Source: Bacteroidaceae bacterium (GTDB lineage: Bacteria; Bacteroidota; Bacteroidia; Bacteroidales; Bacteroidaceae). From it: a DNA stretch of 33,295 bases. This document shows positions 23,533 to 31,027 of this stretch, piece by piece. The notes beneath the pieces are model-generated. The model searched no databases. It saw nothing but the letters and a program-made list of their open reading frames with translations, and was not told the DNA's origin. The stretch spans positions 1-33,295 of the forward strand of contig JAKSLO010000019.1 in assembly GCA_024401185.1 (NCBI GenBank), in the 5' to 3' direction. The first letter of the stretch is position 1, and each line of letters begins with the position of its first letter. A program made the translations under genes and the position numbers.

Positions 23533-24477
23533 ATGGGAAATAACAACCCTGCAAATGTATCTGCTCCCCTCCCTACGGGGGAGGGGCTGGGGAAAGGGCC
23601 TCAGCTGATAGACGGAAAAGCAACGGCCGCTACCATCAAGGCCGAGATTAAAGAGAAAGTGGAGCAGATTGTCGCCAATGGCGGCCGTCGTCCACACCTC
23701 GTAGCCATCCTCGTGGGTCACGACGGTGGCAGCGAGACCTACGTCAAGAATAAGGTACTCGCGTGCGAGGCATGCGGTTTCAAGAGCACCCTCATTCGAT
23801 ATGAGGACGACATCACCGAGGAGGCACTCCTGCAGAAGGTGGACGAGCTCAACAAGGACGAGGAGGTGGATGGCTTCATCGTACAGCTCCCCCTACCCAA
23901 GCACATCGATGAGCAACGCATCAACGAGGCCATCGACTGGAGCAAGGATGTGGACGGTTTCACTCCTGTCAACGTAGGCCGCATGGCACTCGGTTTGCCC
24001 AGCTACGTAAGCGCCACTCCCAAGGGCATCCTGGAGTTGCTGCGTCGCTACAACATTCCTACCAGCGGTAAGAAGTGCGTCATCCTTGGCCGCAGCAACA
24101 TCGTAGGCAAGCCCATGGCACAACTTATGATGCAGAAGCAGTATGGCGATAGCACCGTAGTGGTATGCCACAGCCATAGTGCACAGCTCAAGGAGGAATG
24201 TCTCAGCGCCGACATCATCGTAGCAGCTATCGGTCGTCCCGACTTCCTCACCGCCGACATGGTGAAGCCGGGTGCTACCGTCATCGACGTAGGTACCACG
24301 CGCGTACCCGATGCCACACGTAAGAACGGCTTCCGCCTCAATGGCGACGTCAAATTCGACGAGGTAGCTCCCAAGTGCGCATACATCACTCCCGTTCCCG
24401 GAGGTGTAGGCCCCATGACCATCTGCATGCTCATGTCCAACACCCTTCAGGCATACGAGCAGAAGTTCTGCAAGTAA
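23533..24477 (+). CDS. folD: Bifunctional methylenetetrahydrofolate dehydrogenase/cyclohydrolase FolD
   Basis: 314-aa enzyme interconverting 5,10-methylene-, methenyl- and 10-formyl-tetrahydrofolate. Motifs are [13 protein letters not shown] with the catalytic Lys, [14 protein letters not shown], the NADP-binding [14 protein letters not shown], and [10 protein letters not shown]. Family members usually start at (M)xxIDGK; here QLIDGK begins at residue 24. Residues 11-23 ([13 protein letters not shown]) are translated from the GC-rich repeat. No in-frame ATG, GTG or TTG lies between ATG 23533 and QLIDGK, so the repeat is part of the protein. A TTG start at 23500 is possible but less likely. 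Confidence 0.94.
   Translation: MGNNNPANVSAPLPTGEGLGKGPQLIDGKATAATIKAEIKEKVEQIVANGGRRPHLVAILVGHDGGSETYVKNKVLACEACGFKSTLIRYEDDITEEALLQKVDELNKDEEVDGFIVQLPLPKHIDEQRINEAIDWSKDVDGFTPVNVGRMALGLPSYVSATPKGILELLRRYNIPTSGKKCVILGRSNIVGKPMAQLMMQKQYGDSTVVVCHSHSAQLKEECLSADIIVAAIGRPDFLTADMVKPGATVIDVGTTRVPDATRKNGFRLNGDVKFDEVAPKCAYITPVPGGVGPMTICMLMSNTLQAYEQKFCK
23563..23602 (-). repeat. GC-rich palindromic repeat, copy 7, inside the folD coding region
   Basis: On the minus strand: CCCTTTCCCCAGCCCCTCCC, then CCGTAGGGAGGGGAGC. It encodes [13 protein letters not shown] in the sense direction of folD. Confidence 0.75.
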
Positions 24478-24502
24478 CAGAGAGGAGTAAAACACAACCC
24501 GG

Positions 24503-24575
24503 ACAAACAATTAACAACAAGGAAACACAAGGCAAAACCATGCGTCAACCTGTTGTTAATTGTTTGTTTTTTATT
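24503..24575 (+). terminator. folD terminator with a long loop
   Basis: A 16-bp perfect stem (24503-24518 with 24552-24567, ACAAACAATTAACAAC arm) is followed by TTTTTATTA. The 33-nt loop is unusually long for an intrinsic terminator. Confidence 0.65.
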
Positions 24576-24622
24576 ACAATCAGGTTTTTCCACAGCGAAA
24601 ACGAAAAATAATCTGCAAAAAG

Positions 24623-24654
24623 TTTGGTGATTTCAGATTATTGTCGTACCTTTG
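24623..24654 (+). promoter_or_regulatory. Promoter of tRNA-His
   Basis: TTTG (24623-24626), 20 bp, TACCTTTG (24647-24654), about 50 bp before the tRNA. Confidence 0.85.
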
Positions 24655-24706
24655 CACTCGCAAAAGAGAAACAGCAACCCTGCAAGACCTTTTGCAGCTC
24701 TACATG

Positions 24707-24780
24707 GTGACTATAGTTCAGTTGGTTAGAGCGTCAGATTGTGGTTCTGAATGTCGTGGGTTCGAGTCCCACTAGTCACC
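24707..24780 (+). tRNA. tRNA-His (GTG anticodon)
   Basis: Cloverleaf with a 7-bp acceptor stem (GTGACTA with TAGTCAC), D arm with AGTTGGTTA, anticodon stem TCAGA/TCTGA around loop TTGTGGT (anticodon GTG), and T arm GTGGG-TTCGAGT-CCCAC. A G at 24706 faces C73 at 24780, the extra G-1:C73 pair specific to tRNA-His. The full CCA end is not encoded. It stands alone with its own promoter and terminator. Confidence 0.95.
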
Positions 24781-24784
24781 CAAG

Positions 24785-24820
24785 GAAATCCTCACAGCAA
24801 TGTGAGGATTTCTTGTTTTT
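24785..24820 (+). terminator. tRNA-His terminator
   Basis: 12-bp perfect stem (24785-24796 with 24801-24812) closed by the GNRA tetraloop GCAA and followed by TTGTTTTT. Confidence 0.92.
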
Positions 24821-25104
24821 ATGCAATGATGCTTTTGTCTAACTGCCGGCATCTACCAAAGCCTATACCCAAGATTCTAGGCTCAGTCCGAAAAGCCGGT
24901 TGCATTTTTCTCTTATCTGGGGCAGCGAACATCTCGGGGCAGAGGATATTTCGGGCTGGTGAGCATTGCGGATCAAGAATAAAGTGTACAGGTCCAAAAA
25001 CTGAGCTGAATGCCGGGATAGAGTCAGAGAAACTCAGAATTTGCATTTAATCGCAAAAAAAAACAAAAAAAAGACAATGCCCGACGTTACCTTTCGGCGA
25101 CTAA

Positions 25105-25144
25105 ACTTGTTATTATGGTGAATCGGTTCAGAAAAATAACAAGT
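25105..25144 (+). promoter_or_regulatory. Leader hairpin or dyad upstream of the sigma-factor operon
   Basis: ACTTGTTATT (25105-25114) is repeated inverted as AATAACAAGT (25135-25144), 22 bp before the first gene. Near matches to the -7 box lie at 25088-25095 (TACCTTTC) and 25102-25109 (TAAACTTG), neither with a good -33 partner. The remainder of 24821-25104 shows no gene or clear element. Confidence 0.45.
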
Positions 25145-25166
25145 CAAACAATAAAAAAACAAAATT

Positions 25167-25637
25167 ATGAGCGAAAATTTTTATTTAATTCAAAAATTCA
25201 TAAATGTTCTTGTTCCAATAGGCGTTTGTGTGGTGCTTCCAGTAATCATTGTAAAGTTGATTACACGTGCAAGAATCAATCGTGACAATATGCGAAAGGA
25301 AATAATCCTTGCTGCCATGGAGAAGAACGCTGATGTGGATATTGAGGATATGATGAAGAAAATGAATGGGCAAAAGAAACTGCTTAAGACTGCACTACTC
25401 AACAAATTGCTCTTGGGAAGCATCTTCACCATCTTCAGTATCTTAGTGTTTGTGGCTATGGCTGTAAACATGTGTTTTAAGGGATTTAACGAAAACATGT
25501 TTATTTCACTCTCGGTTATTGCAGTTCCATCTCTTGCTATTGGTGCAGCATTCCTCATAAACTACTTCTTAGGCAAAAAGATGCTTGCCAAGGAGATGGA
25601 GGCTGAAGAACAAGCTAAGTTATCAGAGAAGTCGTGA
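25167..25637 (+). CDS. DUF6249-like three-helix membrane protein
   Basis: 156-aa integral membrane protein with helices at about 12-33, 79-102 and 112-135. A charged cytoplasmic segment between the first and second helix contains AAMEKNADVDIEDMMKK, and the tail is acidic (KEMEAEEQAKLSEK). It resembles Bacteroidota DUF6249 proteins found beside ECF sigma factors; that assignment is from memory of the pattern. Its stop overlaps the GTG start of the sigma gene (GTGA), so translation is coupled. Function unknown; control of the sigma factor is the natural hypothesis. Confidence 0.75.
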   Translation: MSENFYLIQKFINVLVPIGVCVVLPVIIVKLITRARINRDNMRKEIILAAMEKNADVDIEDMMKKMNGQKKLLKTALLNKLLLGSIFTIFSILVFVAMAVNMCFKGFNENMFISLSVIAVPSLAIGAAFLINYFLGKKMLAKEMEAEEQAKLSEKS

Positions 25638-26110
25638 CACGCGAGCAGTTCATAACACTTGTAAGGGAAGAGCAGGAGGCACTACGAGGTTTCTTGCTCG
25701 CTCTCTGCGGAGGCAACAAAGACGATGCCGACGACATAGCTCAGGACACTCTGGTGAAAGCCTATCTGTCCTCATCAGGCTATCAGGAAAAAGGACGGTT
25801 CCGGTCGTGGCTGTTCAAGATTGCACACCACACATTCCTCAACCACGTTGCCAGCCAACGTACCTTCGACAGCATAGACGAGGCGAGAATGGCGGTGGGA
25901 ACCATGGACGCAGATGCAGGTTATGCTTATCAAGATCTCTACCTGGCTCTTACCACATTGCCTCCCAAGGAAAGGTCTGCAATCGCACTTTTCTATCTAA
26001 ACGACTATTCCGTCAAGGAGATAGCCAAAATGACAGACACCAACGAAGGAGCAGTAAAAATGCAACTTACCCGAGGACGTGACAAACTAAAATCAAGATT
26101 AAAACTATGA
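25634..26110 (+). CDS. ECF-type RNA polymerase sigma-70 factor
   Basis: 158-aa ECF sigma factor. Region 2 contains NKDDADDIAQDTLVKAYLS and RFRSWLFKIAHHTFLNH; region 4 contains LPPKERSAIALFYLNDYSVKEIAKMT followed by a helix-turn-helix with AVKMQLTRGRDKLK. It starts with GTG overlapping the preceding stop and ends overlapping the next ATG (ATGA). There is no FecR-type anti-sigma next to it, so its control must come from the flanking membrane proteins or elsewhere. Confidence 0.93.
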   Translation: MTREQFITLVREEQEALRGFLLALCGGNKDDADDIAQDTLVKAYLSSSGYQEKGRFRSWLFKIAHHTFLNHVASQRTFDSIDEARMAVGTMDADAGYAYQDLYLALTTLPPKERSAIALFYLNDYSVKEIAKMTDTNEGAVKMQLTRGRDKLKSRLKL

Positions 26111-26517
26111 TAAAGGACAAAGCACTTGAGGACTTGTTCCTCGCCCAGAAACCTGTATTCGACGACCAAGATGCATTTATGCAAAAACTCGAACGCAAAA
26201 TGCAAGCTGTGGAGTACCTCAAACAGTATGAAGAGGCTAAACTTCGTCGCTACAAATATGCAATGATAGCTACCTTTGTCATGGGTCTTCTTTCGGGAGG
26301 AGCCTTACTTACCTTCATGCTCAACACGCCTATGGACGAACCTCTTTTCACATTCAATGTCACGTCTGGTTTTCTCCTTGGAATACAGCAAAACTCACGT
26401 CTCATTGTTTCAATCGCTTTAATGCTGTTCATGACCTTTGGCATTATTAGCATTGTAAACAACATACTCGATCTCACCTTACGGAAAAAGGAAACCATCT
26501 CACCTCACACAAAGTGA
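26107..26517 (+). CDS. Two-helix membrane protein, candidate anti-sigma factor
   Basis: 136 aa. The N-terminal cytoplasmic part (about 1-52) is helical and charged (FMQKLERKMQAVEYLKQYEEAKLRRYK). Two membrane helices follow at about 53-72 and 97-120. It has no zinc-binding HxxxCxxC motif, so it is not a classical ZAS anti-sigma factor, but the layout (soluble helical N-terminus, membrane anchor, gene overlapping the sigma stop) fits one. Not recognised as a named family. Confidence 0.75.
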   Translation: MIKDKALEDLFLAQKPVFDDQDAFMQKLERKMQAVEYLKQYEEAKLRRYKYAMIATFVMGLLSGGALLTFMLNTPMDEPLFTFNVTSGFLLGIQQNSRLIVSIALMLFMTFGIISIVNNILDLTLRKKETISPHTK

Positions 26518-26530
26518 AAAAGCAGAAAGA

Positions 26531-26585
26531 AGATAAGCCTGACACCGATTTTGACTTGCAAAAAGTGTCAGGCTTATCTTTTTTC
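26531..26585 (+). terminator. Strong terminator of the sigma-factor operon
   Basis: A 15-bp perfect stem (26531-26545 with 26565-26579, AGATAAGCCTGACAC arm) with a 19-nt loop is followed by a T run. Confidence 0.9.
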
Positions 26586-26707
26586 TAAGAATGGGAGCAC
26601 GGGAATATGAACATGCCCCCACCTTTTTCACTTGCAAAAAGTGTCAGGCTTATCCTTTTTCCAGAGAATGGGAGCACGGGAATATGAACATGCCCCCACC
26701 ATTTTGA
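26555..26707. repeat. Tandem duplication of a 76-bp unit
   Basis: Unit 1 (26555-26630) and unit 2 (26631-26707) differ at only a few positions. Both start CTTGCAAAAAGTGTCAGG and include GGGAGCACGGGAATATGAAC. Each carries the right arm of the terminator stem but only one left arm exists (26531-26545), plus an imperfect TGGGAGCA/TGCCCCCA hairpin. It lies between convergent genes and is non-coding. Confidence 0.88.
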
Positions 26708-26713
26708 CTTGTT

Positions 26714-29131
26714 TTACTTCTTTGCCTGAAGGCGAATGACGGCGAAGGCATAGGGAGGAAGGTGATAGTCGAAACGGCTATCTACTGCCACGGTACTCGT
26801 AGTGGGCTTGAGGTCACGCTGGTCATAGTTTCCACTAAGGATGCTTACCTGAGCCTCATCCTGATAGCCCTCAATGCTACCAAGGTCTGTCTGGACGGTA
26901 TTCTTCACAGGAAGGGCATTCACCAACTTGATGATGATGTCACCCGTGGACTTGTCCTTCACCACGCTCGAACCTACTCGCTCTGCCACCTGCGCAGGTT
27001 GTACGCTGCGGTCGGCATAGATGTAGGCATCGCCCGCATTCTGCCCGGCAAGTGCCTGCACCCAGTAATTGACGGTGGGGAGTACCTCCTTGCTGTTGAA
27101 GTAGATAAGGTCGGGGTTCCATTGCGTATGGCCGTGCTTTGCCAGCAGAGGTGCGTAGCTGGACATAACCACCACGTCGCCGTTGCGCTCCAACTGCGTC
27201 ACGTGCATGGCCTCTGCCAGGGCATTCTCCATGCGGTTGCCACGACTGGCCCATTCACCCAGATACACCTTGGTGCCACTACGTGGATAGCGGTCGTAGA
27301 AGTCCTCGTTGTGGAAGTACCATCCAGGATTGTTGTAGTAGTGCTCATCGACAATGGGCACATCAAGCTGTCGGGCATGCTTCCAGCCAAACTCATAGTC
27401 GCTACCCTCCCAGAAGGGTCCTACCGTACCTACAACAGTAATCTCGGGATGTGCCTTCGTCACGCCCTCATACAGGAAGTCGAAACGCTCATTGAAGACG
27501 TCACCCAACAGGTCTTCGTTACCTATGCCCAGATACTTCAGGTTAAATGGCTTGGGGTGACCCGCCTTGGCACGCATGGCAGCCAGAGGACTCTTCTTGG
27601 CATCGCCATTGGCCCACTCTATGAGGTCGAGAAGCTCTTGCAGATAGCTCTCCATGGTGAGTGGCTTACCGTTGTAGGTATAGGGGGATGGCTTACCCTT
27701 CAGGTCCTTCTCGAAGGGGATGCCGCCTTGCTGACCATTACCACCTTTGTGTGAGTTCTGACAGGGCACACCGGCTGCCAGCACGGGCAACGGTTCGGCT
27801 CCCAGATCCTCACAGAACACAAAGTACTCATAGAAACCAAGTCCACGCGTCTGGTGGTAGTTCCAGATATTGAAGTCTGGCTGACGTTCCCAGAGTTCGC
27901 CCACAGTAGCTTGCCAATGGTAGATGTTGTCGATGCCCTGTCCATGGCTCAGACAGCCACCAGGGAATCGTACGAACCTTGGATGCATGGCCTCAATCGT
28001 CTCTGCCAAGTCCTTGCGCAATCCGTTCTTATGTCCCTTATAGGTGTCTTGTGGAAACAAGCTCACCATGTCCACGTCCACGGTACCCGTCTGCAGGGGT
28101 TCGATGTGCAGTACGGCCTTGTCGGCTGAGGCTGAGGCTGAGAGCACGCACTTCTGCTGCTTCCATGCCGTGGTGGCTGAGAACGTATGACTGGCGAGAA
28201 TCTTGCCATCGCTCACCAGACTTACCTTCACCTTACCCTTTCCACGCAGAAAGAGGGATAGGTCATAACGTGCCTTGGCTTGCAGCACAATGCCTTCCCA
28301 ACCAGGATTGGTGAGATGGGCTCCCACCTCGTTGGTAGTGAGACGGGCATAATGTGCGTTGTGAGGATGGATGGGTGTGTCTGTCTCAATGCTCATGGCA
28401 GTACCCGTACCTTCCATTTTCCAGTTTGTGTCAGCCTTCCAACCGCCGTGGTCGTTGGCATTATACTCGAAGTCGCGGTTCTCTATCATCTCGGCATACA
28501 AGCCGCCATCGGCGCTGTAGTTGATGTCCTCAAAGAAGATGCCGAAGAGGTTGGGTGAGATATCCTTGCTATCGTCGAGTCGTACCTTGATTGACGTATT
28601 GACCTGCTCTACTTTGGCATAGCGCTGCTGGTCGTCCCTCATACTCTCGTTGTGCTGCTGCTCACGCCAGCGCGAGGCCTCTACCTTCTGACGCAGGTTC
28701 TTTACCACCTCCCATGGCACACGCACTATGTTCGTGGCTTGCTGCATGCGAGCCTTCATACCTTCCCATTGTTCCTTGGGGATGCGTGGATAGTTCTGTG
28801 GCTTCCATAGCCATAGGTCTTCGCTCTCGGTCACAGCGAGTTCTGCCACATTAGGATTAGGCACAAACTCACAATGGAACTTGCCGTCTTGATACGTGAG
28901 TGTGGGGGTGTACATTTTCTTCTCGCTACCCCAGGTGCCATAGTCGCTGGTAAAGAGGTTGCGGTCGATGTTGACCCACGTCTTCATGTCGCTACTATAG
29001 GCTATGCGGAGTCCGTCCTTTGGCGAAGGGCAATAAGCCTTGATGTACACAGAATCTGTTTGTTGGGCGGATGCGCATACGCTTACCGCCATCAAGGAAA
29101 GAGTAGAAACTAATGTCTTGAAATGAATCAT
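26714..29131 (-). CDS. Secreted GH51-type alpha-L-arabinofuranosidase with extra N-terminal module
   Basis: 805-aa secreted enzyme (signal peptide about 1-22). An N-terminal module (about 25-130, starting YIKAYCPSPKDGLRIAYSSD) looks like part of a five-bladed GH43-type propeller or accessory fold, too short for a whole one. Residues about 180-360 look like a carbohydrate-binding jelly roll, and the GH51 barrel follows with RFVRFPGGCLSHG (386-398), acid/base E539 in LGIGNEDL and nucleophile E626 in YLGEWAS. Such enzymes remove arabinose from arabinan, arabinogalactan or arabinoxylan. I found no TAnnTTTG box in its 230-bp leader, which instead contains phased array copy 2. Confidence 0.92.
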   Translation of the reverse strand: MIHFKTLVSTLSLMAVSVCASAQQTDSVYIKAYCPSPKDGLRIAYSSDMKTWVNIDRNLFTSDYGTWGSEKKMYTPTLTYQDGKFHCEFVPNPNVAELAVTESEDLWLWKPQNYPRIPKEQWEGMKARMQQATNIVRVPWEVVKNLRQKVEASRWREQQHNESMRDDQQRYAKVEQVNTSIKVRLDDSKDISPNLFGIFFEDINYSADGGLYAEMIENRDFEYNANDHGGWKADTNWKMEGTGTAMSIETDTPIHPHNAHYARLTTNEVGAHLTNPGWEGIVLQAKARYDLSLFLRGKGKVKVSLVSDGKILASHTFSATTAWKQQKCVLSASASADKAVLHIEPLQTGTVDVDMVSLFPQDTYKGHKNGLRKDLAETIEAMHPRFVRFPGGCLSHGQGIDNIYHWQATVGELWERQPDFNIWNYHQTRGLGFYEYFVFCEDLGAEPLPVLAAGVPCQNSHKGGNGQQGGIPFEKDLKGKPSPYTYNGKPLTMESYLQELLDLIEWANGDAKKSPLAAMRAKAGHPKPFNLKYLGIGNEDLLGDVFNERFDFLYEGVTKAHPEITVVGTVGPFWEGSDYEFGWKHARQLDVPIVDEHYYNNPGWYFHNEDFYDRYPRSGTKVYLGEWASRGNRMENALAEAMHVTQLERNGDVVVMSSYAPLLAKHGHTQWNPDLIYFNSKEVLPTVNYWVQALAGQNAGDAYIYADRSVQPAQVAERVGSSVVKDKSTGDIIIKLVNALPVKNTVQTDLGSIEGYQDEAQVSILSGNYDQRDLKPTTSTVAVDSRFDYHLPPYAFAVIRLQAKK

Positions 29132-29216
29132 AAGTATTTGGTTAGTTTATGGAAGTTTTTTATCTGGCACCGTCACCCTTCGGATTCCTATTCTTTTACA
29201 TCCAAACGAGAAAAAT

Positions 29217-29322
29217 GCCCCAAAACACACGTTTTCCTCAGCCAAAATCCTTCGGGTTAATAACGGGTTGATAACGGGATGACATCGGGTTGATGTCGGG
29301 AAGGCATCTGGAAAGAAAAAAG
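29217..29322 (+). repeat. 11-bp phased array element, copy 2
   Basis: Five 11-bp units at 29252-29306: TCGGGTTAATA, ACGGGTTGATA, ACGGGATGACA, TCGGGTTGATG, TCGGGAAGGCA. Upstream hairpin AAAAC (29222-29226) ACAC GTTTT (29231-29235), downstream tract GAAAGAAAAAAG (29311-29322). Both flanking genes run on the opposite strand. It fills the leader of the GH51 gene, reading away from it. Confidence 0.8.
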
Positions 29323-29361
29323 AATACAATCCCGTTGTGCAAGAAGTGGGAATGGGGTTGA

Positions 29362-29664
29362 TTATTTCTTCTTGAACATTTCGAGTATCAGAAGGAAGAG
29401 GACGACGGCCACAACGATGTCCACGATGTTCCAGATGGCACGGCCCAAAGCTATCTTGAAGAAGGGTTGGAAAAGGAGTGCCAATCCGGCAAACACAAAG
29501 CCCATGCCGTCACGGTTCTGCTTGAAGTAGTCGTACGACAGGTACGCAAATGCCACAGCCGACACGATTCTGACCAACTGATACAATCCGTAGGGAAGGT
29601 CGGCCAAGCACACCAGCAACAGGATGGCTATCACGAACTTAACTATAGGAGATAAATTTTTCAT
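29362..29664 (-). CDS. Small three-helix membrane protein (DUF6804-like)
   Basis: 100 aa from ATG 29664 (MKNLSPIVKF). Three hydrophobic helices at about 8-28, 32-50 and 75-96, with ADLPYGLYQLVRIVSAVAFAYL matching the pattern I associate with Bacteroidota DUF6804 proteins. The frame extends upstream to 29739, but the extra residues are charged and precede the natural start of the first helix. No function is known. The C1B gene upstream ends 168 bp away, so it may have its own promoter. Confidence 0.7.
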   Translation of the reverse strand: MKNLSPIVKFVIAILLLVCLADLPYGLYQLVRIVSAVAFAYLSYDYFKQNRDGMGFVFAGLALLFQPFFKIALGRAIWNIVDIVVAVVLFLLILEMFKKK

Positions 29665-29797
29665 ATTTTTGCTTTTGAAGTCAACAAGACAATCTCGCTG
29701 TGCGAGAAGTGAAAAGAAGGCTTTACGAAATTTACCCAACCTCCTAAATCTTATTCTCTATTTATATAACAAGTTTGTTATTTCAACATTGCTCTTA

Positions 29798-29824
29798 TTC
29801 CCCCTCGGGGGTTAGGGGGGGGTA
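29798..29824 (-). repeat. GC-rich palindromic repeat, copy 8
   Basis: CCCCCTCGGGGGTTAGGGGGG just after the C1B peptidase stop; resembles copy 1. The core is a 5-6-bp C/G hairpin. Confidence 0.5.
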
Positions 29825-29832
29825 CTATCTTC

Positions 29833-31008
29833 TTAGATGCCAAGCTTCTTGCGGAGCTGGGTGGGAAGGGCGTCCTTGTGCAACATGACGTAGATAGTCT
29901 TGCCACGCACGTAGCTCTCAGACATGTTGAGGTAGCCCCCCATGTCGTTGCTGCCCTCGCCCCACGAGTTCTTGGTGACGTAATACTTTGTTCCGTTCTG
30001 GTCGGTCACAATGCCGGTAATGTGCATGAGGTGATCGTCGGTGGTGACAAAGTGCTCATAGCCTAACTGTCGCAACTCCTGCGTGACGTGCACTTCAGGA
30101 CAGGGTGCCTTGAACTTGTAGGCTTCTTCCTGACGCTGCTGAGGCGTGAGATTCTCCCAGCGGGCACGGTCGGTGCCAGAGAGGTCGTCAACCTTCTGCG
30201 TCTCAGGGATGATGGCTACGCCATTGCTATGAGAGAAGCCTCTCTCGCTGACATCGCCATCCCAGCATACGGTATAACCCTTGTTGAGGGCATGGTCAAT
30301 CACCTCCATCATCTCGTCCAGGGGCACGTTATACTGAAGGGCATGCTCCCAGTTGTCGGGAACCTCGAGCGAGAAGGGTTGATAGAAGGGTTTGTGACTG
30401 AAGCTGGTAATCTCGACATAGTCGTCCATATTAAGTCCAAGGCTGGAGGCAAAGCTCTGTGGAGTGTACGTCTTGCCCTGATAGGTGAACGACTGGGGCA
30501 AGGTACCGAGGTAGGTGTCGAAGACACTGTTGAGTATTTTATAGTACTCGGTCGAACGGTGCTTATCGTTCATCGCCACATCAGCGATGGCCTTGACAAA
30601 CATCGCCATCTCACGATGGTTGTGACGCTCAGAGTCGTAGTTGATGCCATGGTACACCTCTTCGGGCACAATACCTACCTGTCGATAGGCATTCATCCAG
30701 GTGTGCGAGAGGCTACCCTCGCCCATGTTGCCGTTGCCACGACGCAGGAAGTTGTCATCTGCCTGGTTGATGTACTTCTGTCGCACGATGAACATCTCTG
30801 AGAGGTCGTGCTCACCCTTGCCCATACGGAGCAGTTCGGCCTCCATGAACGAGGTGGTGGCAAAGCACCAGCAGGTTCCGGTAGAGGCTTGATCCTTAAC
30901 CGAGGTAACGGGAATCGACTTGACGGTGCGGAACTGATAGCCATCATCCTTTGCAGCCATGTGGCCGGCTCCTAAAAAGAGGAGGGCCGATATGAGTATC
31001 TTCTTCAT
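29833..31008 (-). CDS. Secreted C1B (bleomycin hydrolase/PepC-type) cysteine peptidase, second paralogue
   Basis: 391 aa with a signal peptide (about 1-19). The catalytic Cys is C46 in KDQASTGTCWCFATT, His is in TDDHLMHITGIV, and Asn in VTKNSWGEGS. It shares the fold order, many blocks (for example QSFTYQGKTYTPQSFASSLG) and the C-terminus RKKLGI with the peptidase at 12664-13872, so the two arose by duplication. It lies 19 bp after the alcohol dehydrogenase gene and is probably cotranscribed with it. Confidence 0.9.
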   Translation of the reverse strand: MKKILISALLFLGAGHMAAKDDGYQFRTVKSIPVTSVKDQASTGTCWCFATTSFMEAELLRMGKGEHDLSEMFIVRQKYINQADDNFLRRGNGNMGEGSLSHTWMNAYRQVGIVPEEVYHGINYDSERHNHREMAMFVKAIADVAMNDKHRSTEYYKILNSVFDTYLGTLPQSFTYQGKTYTPQSFASSLGLNMDDYVEITSFSHKPFYQPFSLEVPDNWEHALQYNVPLDEMMEVIDHALNKGYTVCWDGDVSERGFSHSNGVAIIPETQKVDDLSGTDRARWENLTPQQRQEEAYKFKAPCPEVHVTQELRQLGYEHFVTTDDHLMHITGIVTDQNGTKYYVTKNSWGEGSNDMGGYLNMSESYVRGKTIYVMLHKDALPTQLRKKLGI

Positions 31009-31027
31009 CTGTTGTTTTTTTAAACCT

